Below are positions 25,067 to 32,821 of a stretch of 64,000 bases of DNA, in pieces. The DNA is taken from contig CAWHJW010000009.1 of the NCBI GenBank assembly GCA_963829725.1, positions 310,001-374,000 of the forward strand, given 5' to 3'. A model generated the notes under the pieces. The model saw nothing but the letters and a program-made list of their open reading frames with translations. It ran no database searches and was not told where the DNA came from. Numbering within the stretch: the first letter of the stretch is position 1; the number at the start of each line of letters is the position of its first letter. Position numbers and translations under genes: made by a program. Origin of the DNA: RYN-230 sp963829725 (GTDB lineage: Bacteria > Actinomycetota > Actinomycetes > Streptosporangiales > Streptosporangiaceae).

Positions 25067-25206
25067 CGTCCCGTCCTGGCCGGGAATCCGGCCCGGCTGG
25101 CCTGCTACTGAACGATATCCTTGTCTATCGACCCCTGACAAAAGAAGCTAGTGTCTGGGTAGGTATCTACAGTAAGTCTTTCGGTCCCGCTCGGGAAGAG
25201 GAAGAG
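25067..25206. promoter_or_regulatory. Divergent kamA / kdd promoter region
   Basis: A 140-base region clearly poorer in GC than its flanks. It contains an imperfect palindrome CGATA-N8-TATCG at 25113-25130 and several A/T runs. Promoters in both directions are expected here; I cannot assign exact -10/-35 pairs. The lower GC supports placing the kamA start at 25066 rather than further into this region. Confidence 0.45.
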
Positions 25207-26289
25207 GTGCCGCGGGTGGTGGCAACCAGGATGGCCGGGCTGCGCCGGGCCGGGTCGCCGCTCGGGCTGCACCGGGTGGTCGAGCCGGCCGGCGTGCTGC
25301 CGCAGGCCGCCTGGCGGCTCGACCCGGACCCGCGGATCTGGCCCGATGAGGTCCGGGTGCGGGTGGAGCGGATGAACCTGGACGCCGCCTCCTTCCGCCA
25401 GCTGCGTGAATCCTCCGGCGGCTCGGCCGCGGCCATGCGCGCGGCCGTGCTGGGCATCGTCGCTGACCGGGGCAAGATGCAGAACCCGGTGACCGGTTCC
25501 GGCGGGATGCTCACCGGGGTGGTGGCGGAGGCGGGCCCGGAGTCCCCGCTCGGGCTGGCGCCGGGTGACCGGGTCGCCAGCCTGGTCTCGCTCAGCCTGA
25601 CCCCGCTGGCTCTCACCGACGGCCTGGCGGGCTGGGACGGCCGGGGCGAGCAGGTGCCGTGCGCCGGCCACGCGATCCTGTTCGGCCGGTCCATCGCCGC
25701 CGTGCTGCCCGGCGACCTGCCGGCCGCGCTGGCGCTGGCGGTGCTCGACGTGTGCGGGGCGCCCGCGCTGACCGAGCGGGTGGTGCGAGGGCGTGCTGGC
25801 CAGGAGGGCGGCCCGGTCGTGGCCATCCTGGGGGCCGGGGGGAAGAGCGGGTCGCTGTCCGCCGCGGCGGCCCGGCGGGCCGGGGCCCGCGCCGTGATCG
25901 GGGTGGTGCCGGCCGAGACTGAGGCGGCCGCGGTCCGGGCGGCCGGGCTGGCCGACCGGGTGGTGATCGCCGACGCGCGGGACCCGGTGGCGCTGGCCGA
26001 CGCGGTCACCTCGGCCGGCGGGCCGGCCAACGTCACCGTCGTCTGCGTGGACGTGCCCGGCTGCGAGGGCGGCGCCGTGCTGGGCACCGCGCCTGGCGGC
26101 ACGGTGATTTTCTTCTCGATGGCCACCTCGTTCAGCGCGGCGGCGCTCGGCGCGGAGGGCCTGGCCGCCGATGTGACGATGCTGATCGGCAACGGGTATG
26201 TGCCGGGACATGCCGAGCTGGCGCTGGACCTGCTGCGGTCCGAGCCCGGGGTGCGCCAGCTGTTCGAGGCCCGGCTGGCGGAAGGCTGA
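25207..26289 (+). CDS. kdd: L-erythro-3,5-diaminohexanoate dehydrogenase
   Basis: About 360 residues. In the known pathway this NAD-dependent enzyme oxidatively deaminates 3,5-diaminohexanoate to 5-amino-3-oxohexanoate. Recognisable segments: LGLHRVVEPAGVLPQAAWRL at the N-terminus, MNLDAASFRQL, KMQNPVTGSGGMLTGVVAEA, the nucleotide-binding VVAILGAGGKSGSLSAAAAR, and FFSMATSFSAAALGAEG. The GTG start follows GGAAGAGGAAGAG. The kamD gene begins 14 bases after the stop. Family assignment relies on this distinctive pattern and on the neighbours; it is a medium-chain dehydrogenase-like Rossmann protein without the zinc ligands of alcohol dehydrogenase. Confidence 0.88.
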   Translation: MPRVVATRMAGLRRAGSPLGLHRVVEPAGVLPQAAWRLDPDPRIWPDEVRVRVERMNLDAASFRQLRESSGGSAAAMRAAVLGIVADRGKMQNPVTGSGGMLTGVVAEAGPESPLGLAPGDRVASLVSLSLTPLALTDGLAGWDGRGEQVPCAGHAILFGRSIAAVLPGDLPAALALAVLDVCGAPALTERVVRGRAGQEGGPVVAILGAGGKSGSLSAAAARRAGARAVIGVVPAETEAAAVRAAGLADRVVIADARDPVALADAVTSAGGPANVTVVCVDVPGCEGGAVLGTAPGGTVIFFSMATSFSAAALGAEGLAADVTMLIGNGYVPGHAELALDLLRSEPGVRQLFEARLAEG

Positions 26290-26303
26290 GGGAGGAGACT
26301 CAC

Positions 26304-27998
26304 GTGGAATCGAGGCTGCGGCTGGACCCCGCCGTGGTGGCGGAGGCCCGTGAGCTGGCCCGCGCGGCGGGCGGGCCGATCGTCAACCTGGCCCGGACGC
26401 ACAGCACGGTGGCCATCGAGCGGGCCGTGCTCAGGCTGGCCGGGCTGGATGGCGCGGACGACGACGGCATGCCCTGGGTGAACCGGCTGGCCGACGCGGT
26501 GGCCAGCAGCACCGGGCTGGAGCACGGGGTGGCGCTGCCCGCCTGGGACGCGCTGCTGTCCGGAGGCTACCCGGACCTGGCCGCGCTGGCCGCCGACGCC
26601 GCGGCCGGCGCGGTGAAGTTCCGGGTGCCCCACGGCACCGACGCCGCCGCGGCCGCCGCGGCGGCCCGTGCCGCGCTGGGCCGGGGCTTCGCGGCCATCG
26701 ACGCCCGGCGGGCCGAGCGCACGGCCATGATCGCGGCGACGGCCGACCCGCCGAAGCCGTGGATCTACCTCATCGTCGCCACCGGCGACATCTACGAGGA
26801 CATCCCGCAGGCCCAGGCGGCCGCGCGGGAGGGCGCGGACATCGTCGCGGTGATCCGGTCCACCGGCCAGTCCCTGCTGGACTACGTGCCGGAGGGCGCG
26901 ACCCGGGAGGGCTACGCGGGCACCTACGCGACGCGGGAGAACTTCCGGCTGATGCGCGCCGCCCTCGACGATGTGTCCCGCGAGCTGGGCCGGTACGTCC
27001 GGCTGACCAACTACGCGTCCGGGCTGTGCATGCCGGAGATCGCCGCGCTGGCCGGCCTGGAGCGGCTGGACATGATGCTGAACGACTGCATGTACGGGAT
27101 CATCTTCCGGGACATCAACCCGCAGCGGACGTTCATCGACCAGCGGTTCGCCCGGCAGATCCACGCCCGGGCCGGGATCGTCATCAACACCGGCGAGGAC
27201 AACTACCTGACCACGGCGGACGCGGTGGACGCGGCGCACACGGTGGTGGTCAGCCAGCTGCTCAACGAGTTCTTCGCGCGTGAGGCCGGGCTGGCGGACG
27301 GGCAGCTGGGGCTGGGGCACGCGTTCGAGATCAACCCGGACCTGCCCGACTCGTTCGTGCTGGAACTGGCGCACGCCCAGCTGGTCCGGGAGCTGTTCCC
27401 GGACGCCCCGCTGAAGTACATGCCGCCGACCAAGCACATGACCGGCAACGTGTTCGCCGGCTACCTGCTGGACGCGTTCTTCAACCTGGCCGGGGTGATG
27501 ACGGACCAGTCCATCCTGCTGATCGGGATGATGACCGAGGGCATCCACACCCCGTTCCTGTCCGACCGGGACCTGGCGCTGGAGAACGCCCGGTACGTGG
27601 CCCGGGCCGCGGGACGGCTGGGCGAGAACTTCCGGCCGCCGCCGGGCGGCTTCGTGGAGCGCCGCGCCCAGCAGGTGCTCGGCGAGGCGGTCGACCTGCT
27701 CCGCCGGATCAGCCGGGACGGCCTGCTGAACGCGATCGCGGACGGCACCTTCGGGGTGACCCGCCGTCCCGCTGACGGCGGCCGCGGCCTCGACGGCGTC
27801 ATCAAGCGGGCCGATAACTACTACAACCCCGCGAGTGAATTCCTCGAAGGTGCTGCGCCCGGGGGGTTCCGGGGGGTCAGCGACGCGGGGCCCGCCGGGG
27901 GTTCCGGGGGGTCGCCCGCCCGGGCCAGGACCAGTTCCTCGAGAGCGGGGCTCAGGAGGGGGCATCATGACCGGCCAGGTGATCCGGCCCTACGGTGA
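26304..27998 (+). CDS. kamD: Lysine 5,6-aminomutase alpha subunit, with an unusual C-terminal tail
   Basis: Catalytic alpha subunit (TIM-barrel, coenzyme-B12- and PLP-dependent with KamE) that moves the terminal amino group of beta-lysine or D-lysine. Family segments: VNLARTHSTVAIERAVLRL, YLIVATGDIYEDIPQAQAAA, IRSTGQSLLDYVPEGAT, NYASGLCMPEIAAL, YMPPTKHMTGN, LIGMMTEGIHTPFLSDRDLA and the normal terminal region ADNYYNPASEF. GGAGGAG precedes the GTG at 26304. Family members end near residue 515. Here the frame runs on for 49 low-complexity residues rich in Gly, Ser and Arg and overlaps the kamE start by 32 bases. The tail contains a duplicated G-rich nucleotide block (27862-27913) and looks like loss of the original stop. 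The catalytic body is intact. Confidence 0.92.
   Translation: MESRLRLDPAVVAEARELARAAGGPIVNLARTHSTVAIERAVLRLAGLDGADDDGMPWVNRLADAVASSTGLEHGVALPAWDALLSGGYPDLAALAADAAAGAVKFRVPHGTDAAAAAAAARAALGRGFAAIDARRAERTAMIAATADPPKPWIYLIVATGDIYEDIPQAQAAAREGADIVAVIRSTGQSLLDYVPEGATREGYAGTYATRENFRLMRAALDDVSRELGRYVRLTNYASGLCMPEIAALAGLERLDMMLNDCMYGIIFRDINPQRTFIDQRFARQIHARAGIVINTGEDNYLTTADAVDAAHTVVVSQLLNEFFAREAGLADGQLGLGHAFEINPDLPDSFVLELAHAQLVRELFPDAPLKYMPPTKHMTGNVFAGYLLDAFFNLAGVMTDQSILLIGMMTEGIHTPFLSDRDLALENARYVARAAGRLGENFRPPPGGFVERRAQQVLGEAVDLLRRISRDGLLNAIADGTFGVTRRPADGGRGLDGVIKRADNYYNPASEFLEGAAPGGFRGVSDAGPAGGSGGSPARARTSSSRAGLRRGHHDRPGDPALR
27862..27913. repeat. Direct repeat in the kamD tail
   Basis: GGGGGTTCCGGGGGGTC occurs at 27862-27878 and 27897-27913, offset by 35 bases (not a multiple of three). 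A duplication here would shift the reading frame and could explain the C-terminal run-on of kamD. Confidence 0.6.
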
Positions 27999-28770
27999 CA
28001 CCACCGGCGACGGGCAGGTGCAGGTGTCCTTCACCCTGCCGGTGCCGTTCGGCGATGAAGAGGAGCGGGCGGTCGCTGAGGGGGCCGCGCTGCAGCTGGC
28101 CGGGAAGATGGGGCTGGAGCCCGCCATGGTCGTGCACGCCAAGGGCATGGGGCCGGACTTCACCTTCTTCATCGTCTACGGCCGGGCAAGTCACCTGGTC
28201 GACATTTCTGCTGTCGCCGTGGCCCGGCGCGAGTTCCCGGTGCTGTCCCCGGCCGAGATCAACCTGCGGCTGCGCACCGGGCTGGGCCGCAAGCTCGTGG
28301 TGCTGGGCGCCTGCATCGGCACCGACGCGCACACGGTCGGCATCGACGCGATCCTCAACGTGAAGGGGCACGCGGGGGAGAAAGGCCTGGAGTACTACCG
28401 GGAGGTCAGGGTGGTCAACCTGGGTGCCCAGGTGGACGTGGCTGACCTGGTCGCCCGGGCGCAGGCGGAACGGGCCGACGCCGTGCTGGTCAGCCAGGTC
28501 GTCACCCAGCGGGAGGCGCACCTGGACGGGGCCCGGCAGCTGTCGGCCGCGTTCCGTGCCGCCTACCCGGCCAGCGGCCGGCCGCTGCTGGTGGTCGGCG
28601 GCCCCCGGTTCGACCCCGCGATGGCCGGCGACCTGGGCGTGGACCGGATCTTCGGGCGGGGCACGACCCCCCGGGAGGTGGCCAGCTACCTGGTGCACGA
28701 ACTGGCGCCCGAGCCGGCCGGAGCCGGGCTCGCCGAGCCGGTCATGGCCGGGGAGGCGCGGCGTGACTGA
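27967..28770 (+). CDS. kamE: Lysine 5,6-aminomutase beta subunit
   Basis: The cobalamin-binding partner of KamD, 267 residues. The B12 motif DxHxxG is D-A-H-T-V-G, placing the lower-axial His at residue 122. Eleven residues later, in IDAILNVKGHAG, Lys133 matches the spacing of the PLP-binding lysine of the beta subunit in the clostridial enzyme. The N-terminal domain has SFTLPVPFGDEEERAVAEGA and the C-terminal Rossmann part VLVSQVVTQREAHLDGARQL. CAGGAGGGGG precedes the ATG. The holoenzyme needs adenosylcobalamin; no cobalamin riboswitch is visible in the window. The last 20 residues are a variable tail overlapping the next gene by 8 bases. Confidence 0.93.
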   Translation: MTGQVIRPYGDTTGDGQVQVSFTLPVPFGDEEERAVAEGAALQLAGKMGLEPAMVVHAKGMGPDFTFFIVYGRASHLVDISAVAVARREFPVLSPAEINLRLRTGLGRKLVVLGACIGTDAHTVGIDAILNVKGHAGEKGLEYYREVRVVNLGAQVDVADLVARAQAERADAVLVSQVVTQREAHLDGARQLSAAFRAAYPASGRPLLVVGGPRFDPAMAGDLGVDRIFGRGTTPREVASYLVHELAPEPAGAGLAEPVMAGEARRD

Positions 28771-29164
28771 GGGCGGGCGGGACGACGGGCTGACCGTCAC
28801 CCACCGCCGCTACGTGCCCGCGAGCCATGCGCATTACGGCGGCAACCTGGTGGACGGTGCTTACGTGCTGGGCCTGTTCGGGGACGTGGCGACCGAGGCG
28901 TGCATCCGGATGGCCGGGGATGAGGGCCTGTTCGCGTCCTACTCCGACGTCCAGTTCCGGGCGCCGGTGCTGGCCGGGGACGTGATCGAGGCGGCCGCGA
29001 CCGTGGTCCGGACCGGGCGGCGCAGCCGCGAGCTGGCCTTCGAGGCCCGCGTGGTGTGCCGGGCGGACCCGGGGCGGGGACCGTCCGCGGCGCGGGTGCT
29101 GGACGAGCCCCTGGTCGCGGTCACCGCCGCCGGCACCGTGGTGGTGCCGGCGGCGGCGCCCTGA
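28763..29164 (+). CDS. kal: 3-aminobutyryl-CoA ammonia-lyase (hotdog fold)
   Basis: A 133-residue hotdog-fold protein. In lysine fermentation Kal removes ammonia from 3-aminobutyryl-CoA to give crotonyl-CoA. Segments typical of it: TVTHRRYVPASHAHYGGNLV, DGAYVLGLFGDVATE, FASYSDVQFRAPVLAGDVIE and RELAFEARVVCRAD. GTG 28763 overlaps the kamE stop and has GGGGAGG upstream. The stretch after FEARVV differs from the shorter anaerobe proteins but length is normal. Identification is supported strongly by gene order; as an isolated sequence it could be another MaoC/thioesterase-like enzyme. Confidence 0.82.
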   Translation: MTEGGRDDGLTVTHRRYVPASHAHYGGNLVDGAYVLGLFGDVATEACIRMAGDEGLFASYSDVQFRAPVLAGDVIEAAATVVRTGRRSRELAFEARVVCRADPGRGPSAARVLDEPLVAVTAAGTVVVPAAAP

Positions 29165-29181
29165 CCGCTACGGCCCGGCCG

Positions 29182-31308
29182 CTATGACTCGCCGAACGAC
29201 TTGATCTCCTCGTACTCCGCCTCGGTGAGATCCCGCGGCACGTCACCCTTGGCCGCCTTGGCCGATTGCACCTGGTGCCGGATGCTGTCCACGATCTCCG
29301 GGTTGGCCAGCGTGGTCACGTCACCCGTGTCCGCGAAGTTGGACACCGCCGCGATCACCCGGCGCATGATCTTGCCGGACCGGGTCTTGGGCATGTCGGT
29401 CACGATCCAGACGCTCTTCGGCCGGGCGATCTTGCCGATCTCCGTCTCGATGGCGTGGGTAACCTTAGCCTCCATCTCCTTGTCCGCCACGAACCCCGGC
29501 TTGAGCGAGACGTACACCTCGACGGCGCGGCCGCGGATATCGTCGATCACGGGGACCGCGGCCGCCTCGGCGACCTCGGGCACGGTGAGCGCGGCCGACT
29601 CGATCTCCTTGGTGCCGAGCCGGTGCCCGGCCACGTTGATCACGTCGTCCACCCGGCCGAGGATCCGGTAGTACCCGTCCGGGGCCCGGACCGCGCCGTC
29701 CCCGGCGAAGTAGGGCCAGTCGCGCCAGTCCTTGCTCTCCGGGTTCTTGTTGTACTTCTCGTAGTAGACCGAGAGGAACCGCTCGGGCTGGCCCCACACG
29801 GTCTGCATGATGCCCGGCCACGGGTTGCGGATGCAGATGTTGCCCGCCCGGCCGTCCGGCACTTCGGTGCCTTCCTCGTCGAGGATGGCCGGGTAGATGC
29901 CGATCACCGCCGGGCCGCAGCTGCCCGGCTTCATCGGCTTGAGGGCCGGCAGCGAGCTGCCCAGGAAGCCGCCGGTCTCGGTCTGCCACCAGGTGTCCAC
30001 GATGACGGCCTCGTCCTTGCCGACCGCCTTGTGATACCAGCGCCACACCTCGGGCTCGATCGGCTCGCCGACCGTCGTCATGTGCTTGAAGTGGTAGTCG
30101 TACTTGGCCGGCTCGTCCGGGCCGACCTTGCGGAGCATCCGGATCGCGGTCGGCGAGGTGTGGAAGATGTTCACGCCGAGCCGTTCGGCGATCCGCCAGG
30201 GCCGGCCGGCGTCCGGGTAGTTCGGCGTCCCCTCGTAGACGACGCTGGTCGTGCCCAGCGCGAGCGGGCCGTACACGATGTAGGAGTGCCCGGTGATCCA
30301 GCCGATGTCGGCCATGCACCAGTAGGTGTCCTCCGGGTGGATGTCCTGGTAGTACTTGGACGTCCCGGCCACGTAGGACAGGTAGCCGCCGGTGCTGTGC
30401 TGGGCGCCCTTGGGCCGTCCCGTGGTGCCGCTGGTGTACATCAGGAACAGCGGCGCCTCGGCCGGCATGGACACCGGCGGCACGATCTGGCCGCGGTAGC
30501 CGGCCAGCACGTCGTCAACGAAGAAGTCGCGGCCCTCGGTCATCGGCGTCTGCGAGGCATACTTGCCCGGGTAGCGCCGCCAGACCAGGACCTTGTCCAC
30601 GTCCTGGCCCTGCTTGTGCGCCTCGGCCAGCGCCTCGTCCGCCTTCACCTTGTGGTCGGCCAGGGTGCCGCTGCGCCAGTAGCCGTCCATCGTGATCAGC
30701 ACCCGGCTGCCCGAGTCGGCGATCCTGGTCCCGCAGGCGTTGCCGCTGAAGCCGCCGAAGACCTGGGAGTGGACGACGCCGAGACGGGCGCAGGCCAGCA
30801 TGGTGACCGGCAGTTCCGGGACCATCGGCATGTGCAGGGTGACCCGGTCGCCGGCCTTGAGCCCGGCGAAGTCGCGCAGCAGCGCGGCGAACTCGTTCAC
30901 CCGGTTGTACAGCTCACGGTAGGTGAGGGTGAGCGGCTCCTCCGCCTCCGGTTCCCCCACGAAGATCAGCGCGGCCTTGTTCGCGTTCCCCTGCAGATGG
31001 CGGTCCACGCAGTTATAGGACGCGTTGAGCCGGCCGCCGGTAAACCACTTCCAGAACGGCGGGTCAGCGGAATCCAGGACCGTATCCCATTTCTTGTCCC
31101 AGCTGAGCAGGTCCGCGTATTCGGTGAAGCAGTCGGGGAAGTTCTTCTCGTCAAACCGGTCGAAGATCGCCGGGTCGTTCGCGTTGGCCTGCTGGACGAA
31201 CGACTCGAGCGGATAGATGTACTCTTCCTCGCGCCAGTGCACGGCAATCTGGGACTCGGAAACCTGTCCTCGCTGGCTTGAAACCTGGCCTTGCTGGCTT
31301 TCCGTCAT
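29182..31308 (-). CDS. acs: Acetyl-CoA synthetase (AMP-forming)
   Basis: A 708-residue acyl-adenylate enzyme activating acetate with ATP and CoA. Motifs: YTSGTTGRPKGAQHS (P-loop-like), TWWQTETGGFLG, GRVDDVINVAGHRLGTKEIE (hinge) and PKTRSGKIMRRV with the Lys that is acetylated in this family. It is longer than the usual 650 residues because of a polar N-terminus with a short repeat (QGQVS/RGQVS) and internal insertions. Start ATG 31308 has AGAGGAC upstream. It converges on kal, 17 bases apart. Acetate or acetyl-CoA handling would fit lysine catabolism, but the gene may equally be general housekeeping. Confidence 0.93.
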   Translation of the reverse strand: MTESQQGQVSSQRGQVSESQIAVHWREEEYIYPLESFVQQANANDPAIFDRFDEKNFPDCFTEYADLLSWDKKWDTVLDSADPPFWKWFTGGRLNASYNCVDRHLQGNANKAALIFVGEPEAEEPLTLTYRELYNRVNEFAALLRDFAGLKAGDRVTLHMPMVPELPVTMLACARLGVVHSQVFGGFSGNACGTRIADSGSRVLITMDGYWRSGTLADHKVKADEALAEAHKQGQDVDKVLVWRRYPGKYASQTPMTEGRDFFVDDVLAGYRGQIVPPVSMPAEAPLFLMYTSGTTGRPKGAQHSTGGYLSYVAGTSKYYQDIHPEDTYWCMADIGWITGHSYIVYGPLALGTTSVVYEGTPNYPDAGRPWRIAERLGVNIFHTSPTAIRMLRKVGPDEPAKYDYHFKHMTTVGEPIEPEVWRWYHKAVGKDEAVIVDTWWQTETGGFLGSSLPALKPMKPGSCGPAVIGIYPAILDEEGTEVPDGRAGNICIRNPWPGIMQTVWGQPERFLSVYYEKYNKNPESKDWRDWPYFAGDGAVRAPDGYYRILGRVDDVINVAGHRLGTKEIESAALTVPEVAEAAAVPVIDDIRGRAVEVYVSLKPGFVADKEMEAKVTHAIETEIGKIARPKSVWIVTDMPKTRSGKIMRRVIAAVSNFADTGDVTTLANPEIVDSIRHQVQSAKAAKGDVPRDLTEAEYEEIKSFGES

Positions 31309-31466
31309 CTACTCGGTCCTCTCCCATGGCTTTCAGCCCGCACCCGGAAGCCAGCCAAGAGCGCGCCGGGGCAGCCGCGTTCCGCGCCGCCGCCCCATCC
31401 CGGACCGCCCGCTGACCTCGGTGTCAAGACGCCCCTCATACGCTGGGGAAACCGTTTCATGCTAGC

Positions 31467-31502
31467 GCCGACGGACGGCCCGGACTAGGGCCGTCCGTCG
31501 GC
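31467..31502. terminator. Strong hairpin upstream of acs
   Basis: GCCGACGGACGGCC (31467-31480) and GGCCGTCCGTCGGC (31489-31502) are perfect 14-bp arms with an 8-base loop. No gene transcribed toward it from the left is evident; on the minus strand it lies about 160 bases ahead of acs, so it could insulate acs from upstream transcription or act in a long acs leader. No T-tract. Confidence 0.55.
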
Positions 31503-32042
31503 CTCTTGCGTCCCGGCCGCCACCCGGTTGACATCAGCCGCCGCAGCGGTATCTTGCTGCGCAGTCCAACACCGGGCTAGCCGGCCAGGTAGCGGGGCCG
31601 TCCCGGCGGCTGTGCCAGGGGCCGGGGGACCGGCCCTGACGCCAGGCACAGCGCGGGGACCGGCCTGCTGACCAGGTCACGCCGGGGGGGTTGGCACCGG
31701 GAAGGGCCTGGGCACCAGTAGACAACGGAACGCGAGCCCGCCGCCGGCGGGACGGGTTCCGGTCCGAAGGATGCCCGGGCCCTCTTCCCACTCACGGGCT
31801 TCCCCGGCGGGCTTCCCACCACGGCGGATGCGGCCCGGCACCGGCCCCGGGACGGCGCGCGGGAGAAGCGGGAGCCGCCTATCGCGAACGGTGCCGGCAC
31901 CCCGGTGTCAACGCAGGTGCAAGTTTCGCTATTGCCATCCTGGGGCCGGGACGCGGCGTGGTGGCGCGACGGTAACCTGCAAGGGATCCGGGGGCCCGAA
32001 AGGCCGCGGGGACGCGGCAGACGGCGGAAGGCAGGCAGAGGG
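31503..32042. other. Non-coding region with structured-RNA potential
   Basis: About 540 bases (734 counting back to acs) with no convincing protein gene on either strand; the open frames here have shadow-like composition. Just downstream of the promoter at 31528-31555, a nested hairpin can form: outer arms GCTGTGCC (31609-31616) and GGCACAGC (31645-31652), inner arms AGGGGCCGG (31617-31625) and CCGGCCCT (31630-31637) with one bulge. It could be a long leader of the mannose synthase gene or a separate small RNA. No known riboswitch or tRNA pattern was recognised. Confidence 0.35.
31528..31555 (+). promoter_or_regulatory. Sigma70-type promoter
   Basis: TTGACA (31528-31533), 16 bases, TATCTT (31550-31555). 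This is the best vegetative-type promoter I saw in the window. Predicted transcription starts near 31562 and reads toward ppm1, giving a leader of about 480 bases. Confidence 0.5.
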
Positions 32043-32813
32043 TTGGCAGGCAACGAGGAAGCCGGGGCTCCTATCGGGCGGGTGGCCGTCATCATGCCCA
32101 CCTACAACGAGCGGGAAAACCTGGAGGCCATGGCGGGCCGGGTGCGGGCCTCGGTGCCCGGCGCCGACCTGCTGGTGGTCGACGACAACAGCCCGGATGG
32201 CACCGGCGACCTGGCGGACAAGCTGGCGGCCGAGGACTCCCGTATCCACGTGCTGCACCGGCCCGGCAAGGGCGGGCTCGGCACCGCGTACCTGGCCGGG
32301 TTCGGCTGGGCGCTGGACGAGGGCTACGGCGCCGTCGTGGAGATGGACGCGGACGGCTCGCACCAGCCCGAGCAACTGCCGCTGCTGCTGGACGCGCTGC
32401 GCCACGCCGACCTCGTGCTCGGCTCCCGGTGGGTGCCCGGCGGCCGGACCGTCAACTGGCCCAGGTCCCGCCAGTTCATCTCGCGCGGCGGCAGCTTCTA
32501 CTCGCGGCTGATGCTGGGCATCCCGCTGCGGGACGCCACCGGCGGTTACCGCGCCTACCGGGCCGCCACCCTGCGGGCCATCGGCCTGGATGAGATCCAC
32601 TCGCAGGGCTACTGCTTCCAGATCGACCTGGCGCGCCGGACCCTGGCGACCGGGCTGCGGGTGACCGAGGTGCCCATCACGTTCGTCGAGCGGGTGCACG
32701 GCTCCAGCAAGATGAGCAAGGCCATCGTGGCCGAGGCGTTCTGGCGGGTCGCCTGGTGGGGGCTGGCCGGCCGGTGGCAGTCACTGCGCGGGTCACGCCG
32801 GCCCGCATCCTGA
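32043..32813 (+). CDS. ppm1: Polyprenol monophosphomannose synthase (GT2)
   Basis: A glycosyltransferase of about 256 residues that transfers mannose from GDP-mannose to polyprenyl phosphate, supplying protein O-mannosylation and lipoglycan synthesis. GT2/DPM1 landmarks: VAVIMPTYNERENLEAM, LLVVDDNSPDGTGDLAD, the DxD-like MDADGSHQPEQLP, LGSRWVPGG, RDATGGYRAYR and the C-terminal FVERVHGSSKMSKAIVAEA. There is no C-terminal membrane domain, as in actinobacterial catalytic-domain-only enzymes. TTG 32043 follows AGGCAGAGGG. The frame is open upstream to 31905 but its content is unlike protein. In Streptomyces-type genomes this gene lies close to rbpA, as here. Confidence 0.88.
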   Translation: MAGNEEAGAPIGRVAVIMPTYNERENLEAMAGRVRASVPGADLLVVDDNSPDGTGDLADKLAAEDSRIHVLHRPGKGGLGTAYLAGFGWALDEGYGAVVEMDADGSHQPEQLPLLLDALRHADLVLGSRWVPGGRTVNWPRSRQFISRGGSFYSRLMLGIPLRDATGGYRAYRAATLRAIGLDEIHSQGYCFQIDLARRTLATGLRVTEVPITFVERVHGSSKMSKAIVAEAFWRVAWWGLAGRWQSLRGSRRPAS

Positions 32814-32821
32814 CCTGTCCC

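Noticed and set aside
25067..25141. A longer KamA starting at TTG 25141
   Set aside because: No ribosome site, AT-richer promoter-like sequence and no family similarity before QPYAYQQ; GTG 25066 fits better.
29266..31281. A 671-codon plus-strand open frame antisense to acs
   Set aside because: The acs frame has every adenylate-forming motif; the antisense frame is His/Arg/Val-rich shadow sequence.
31503..32042. A riboswitch (cobalamin, c-di-AMP) or tRNA in the gap before ppm1
   Set aside because: No CCCGCNACTGT or GCCACTG cobalamin elements, no ydaO-like core, no T-loop GTTCRA with a cloverleaf.
31577..32101. A 174-codon minus-strand frame in the non-coding stretch
   Set aside because: No ribosome site, Pro/Arg/Ser-rich random composition and no recognisable domain.
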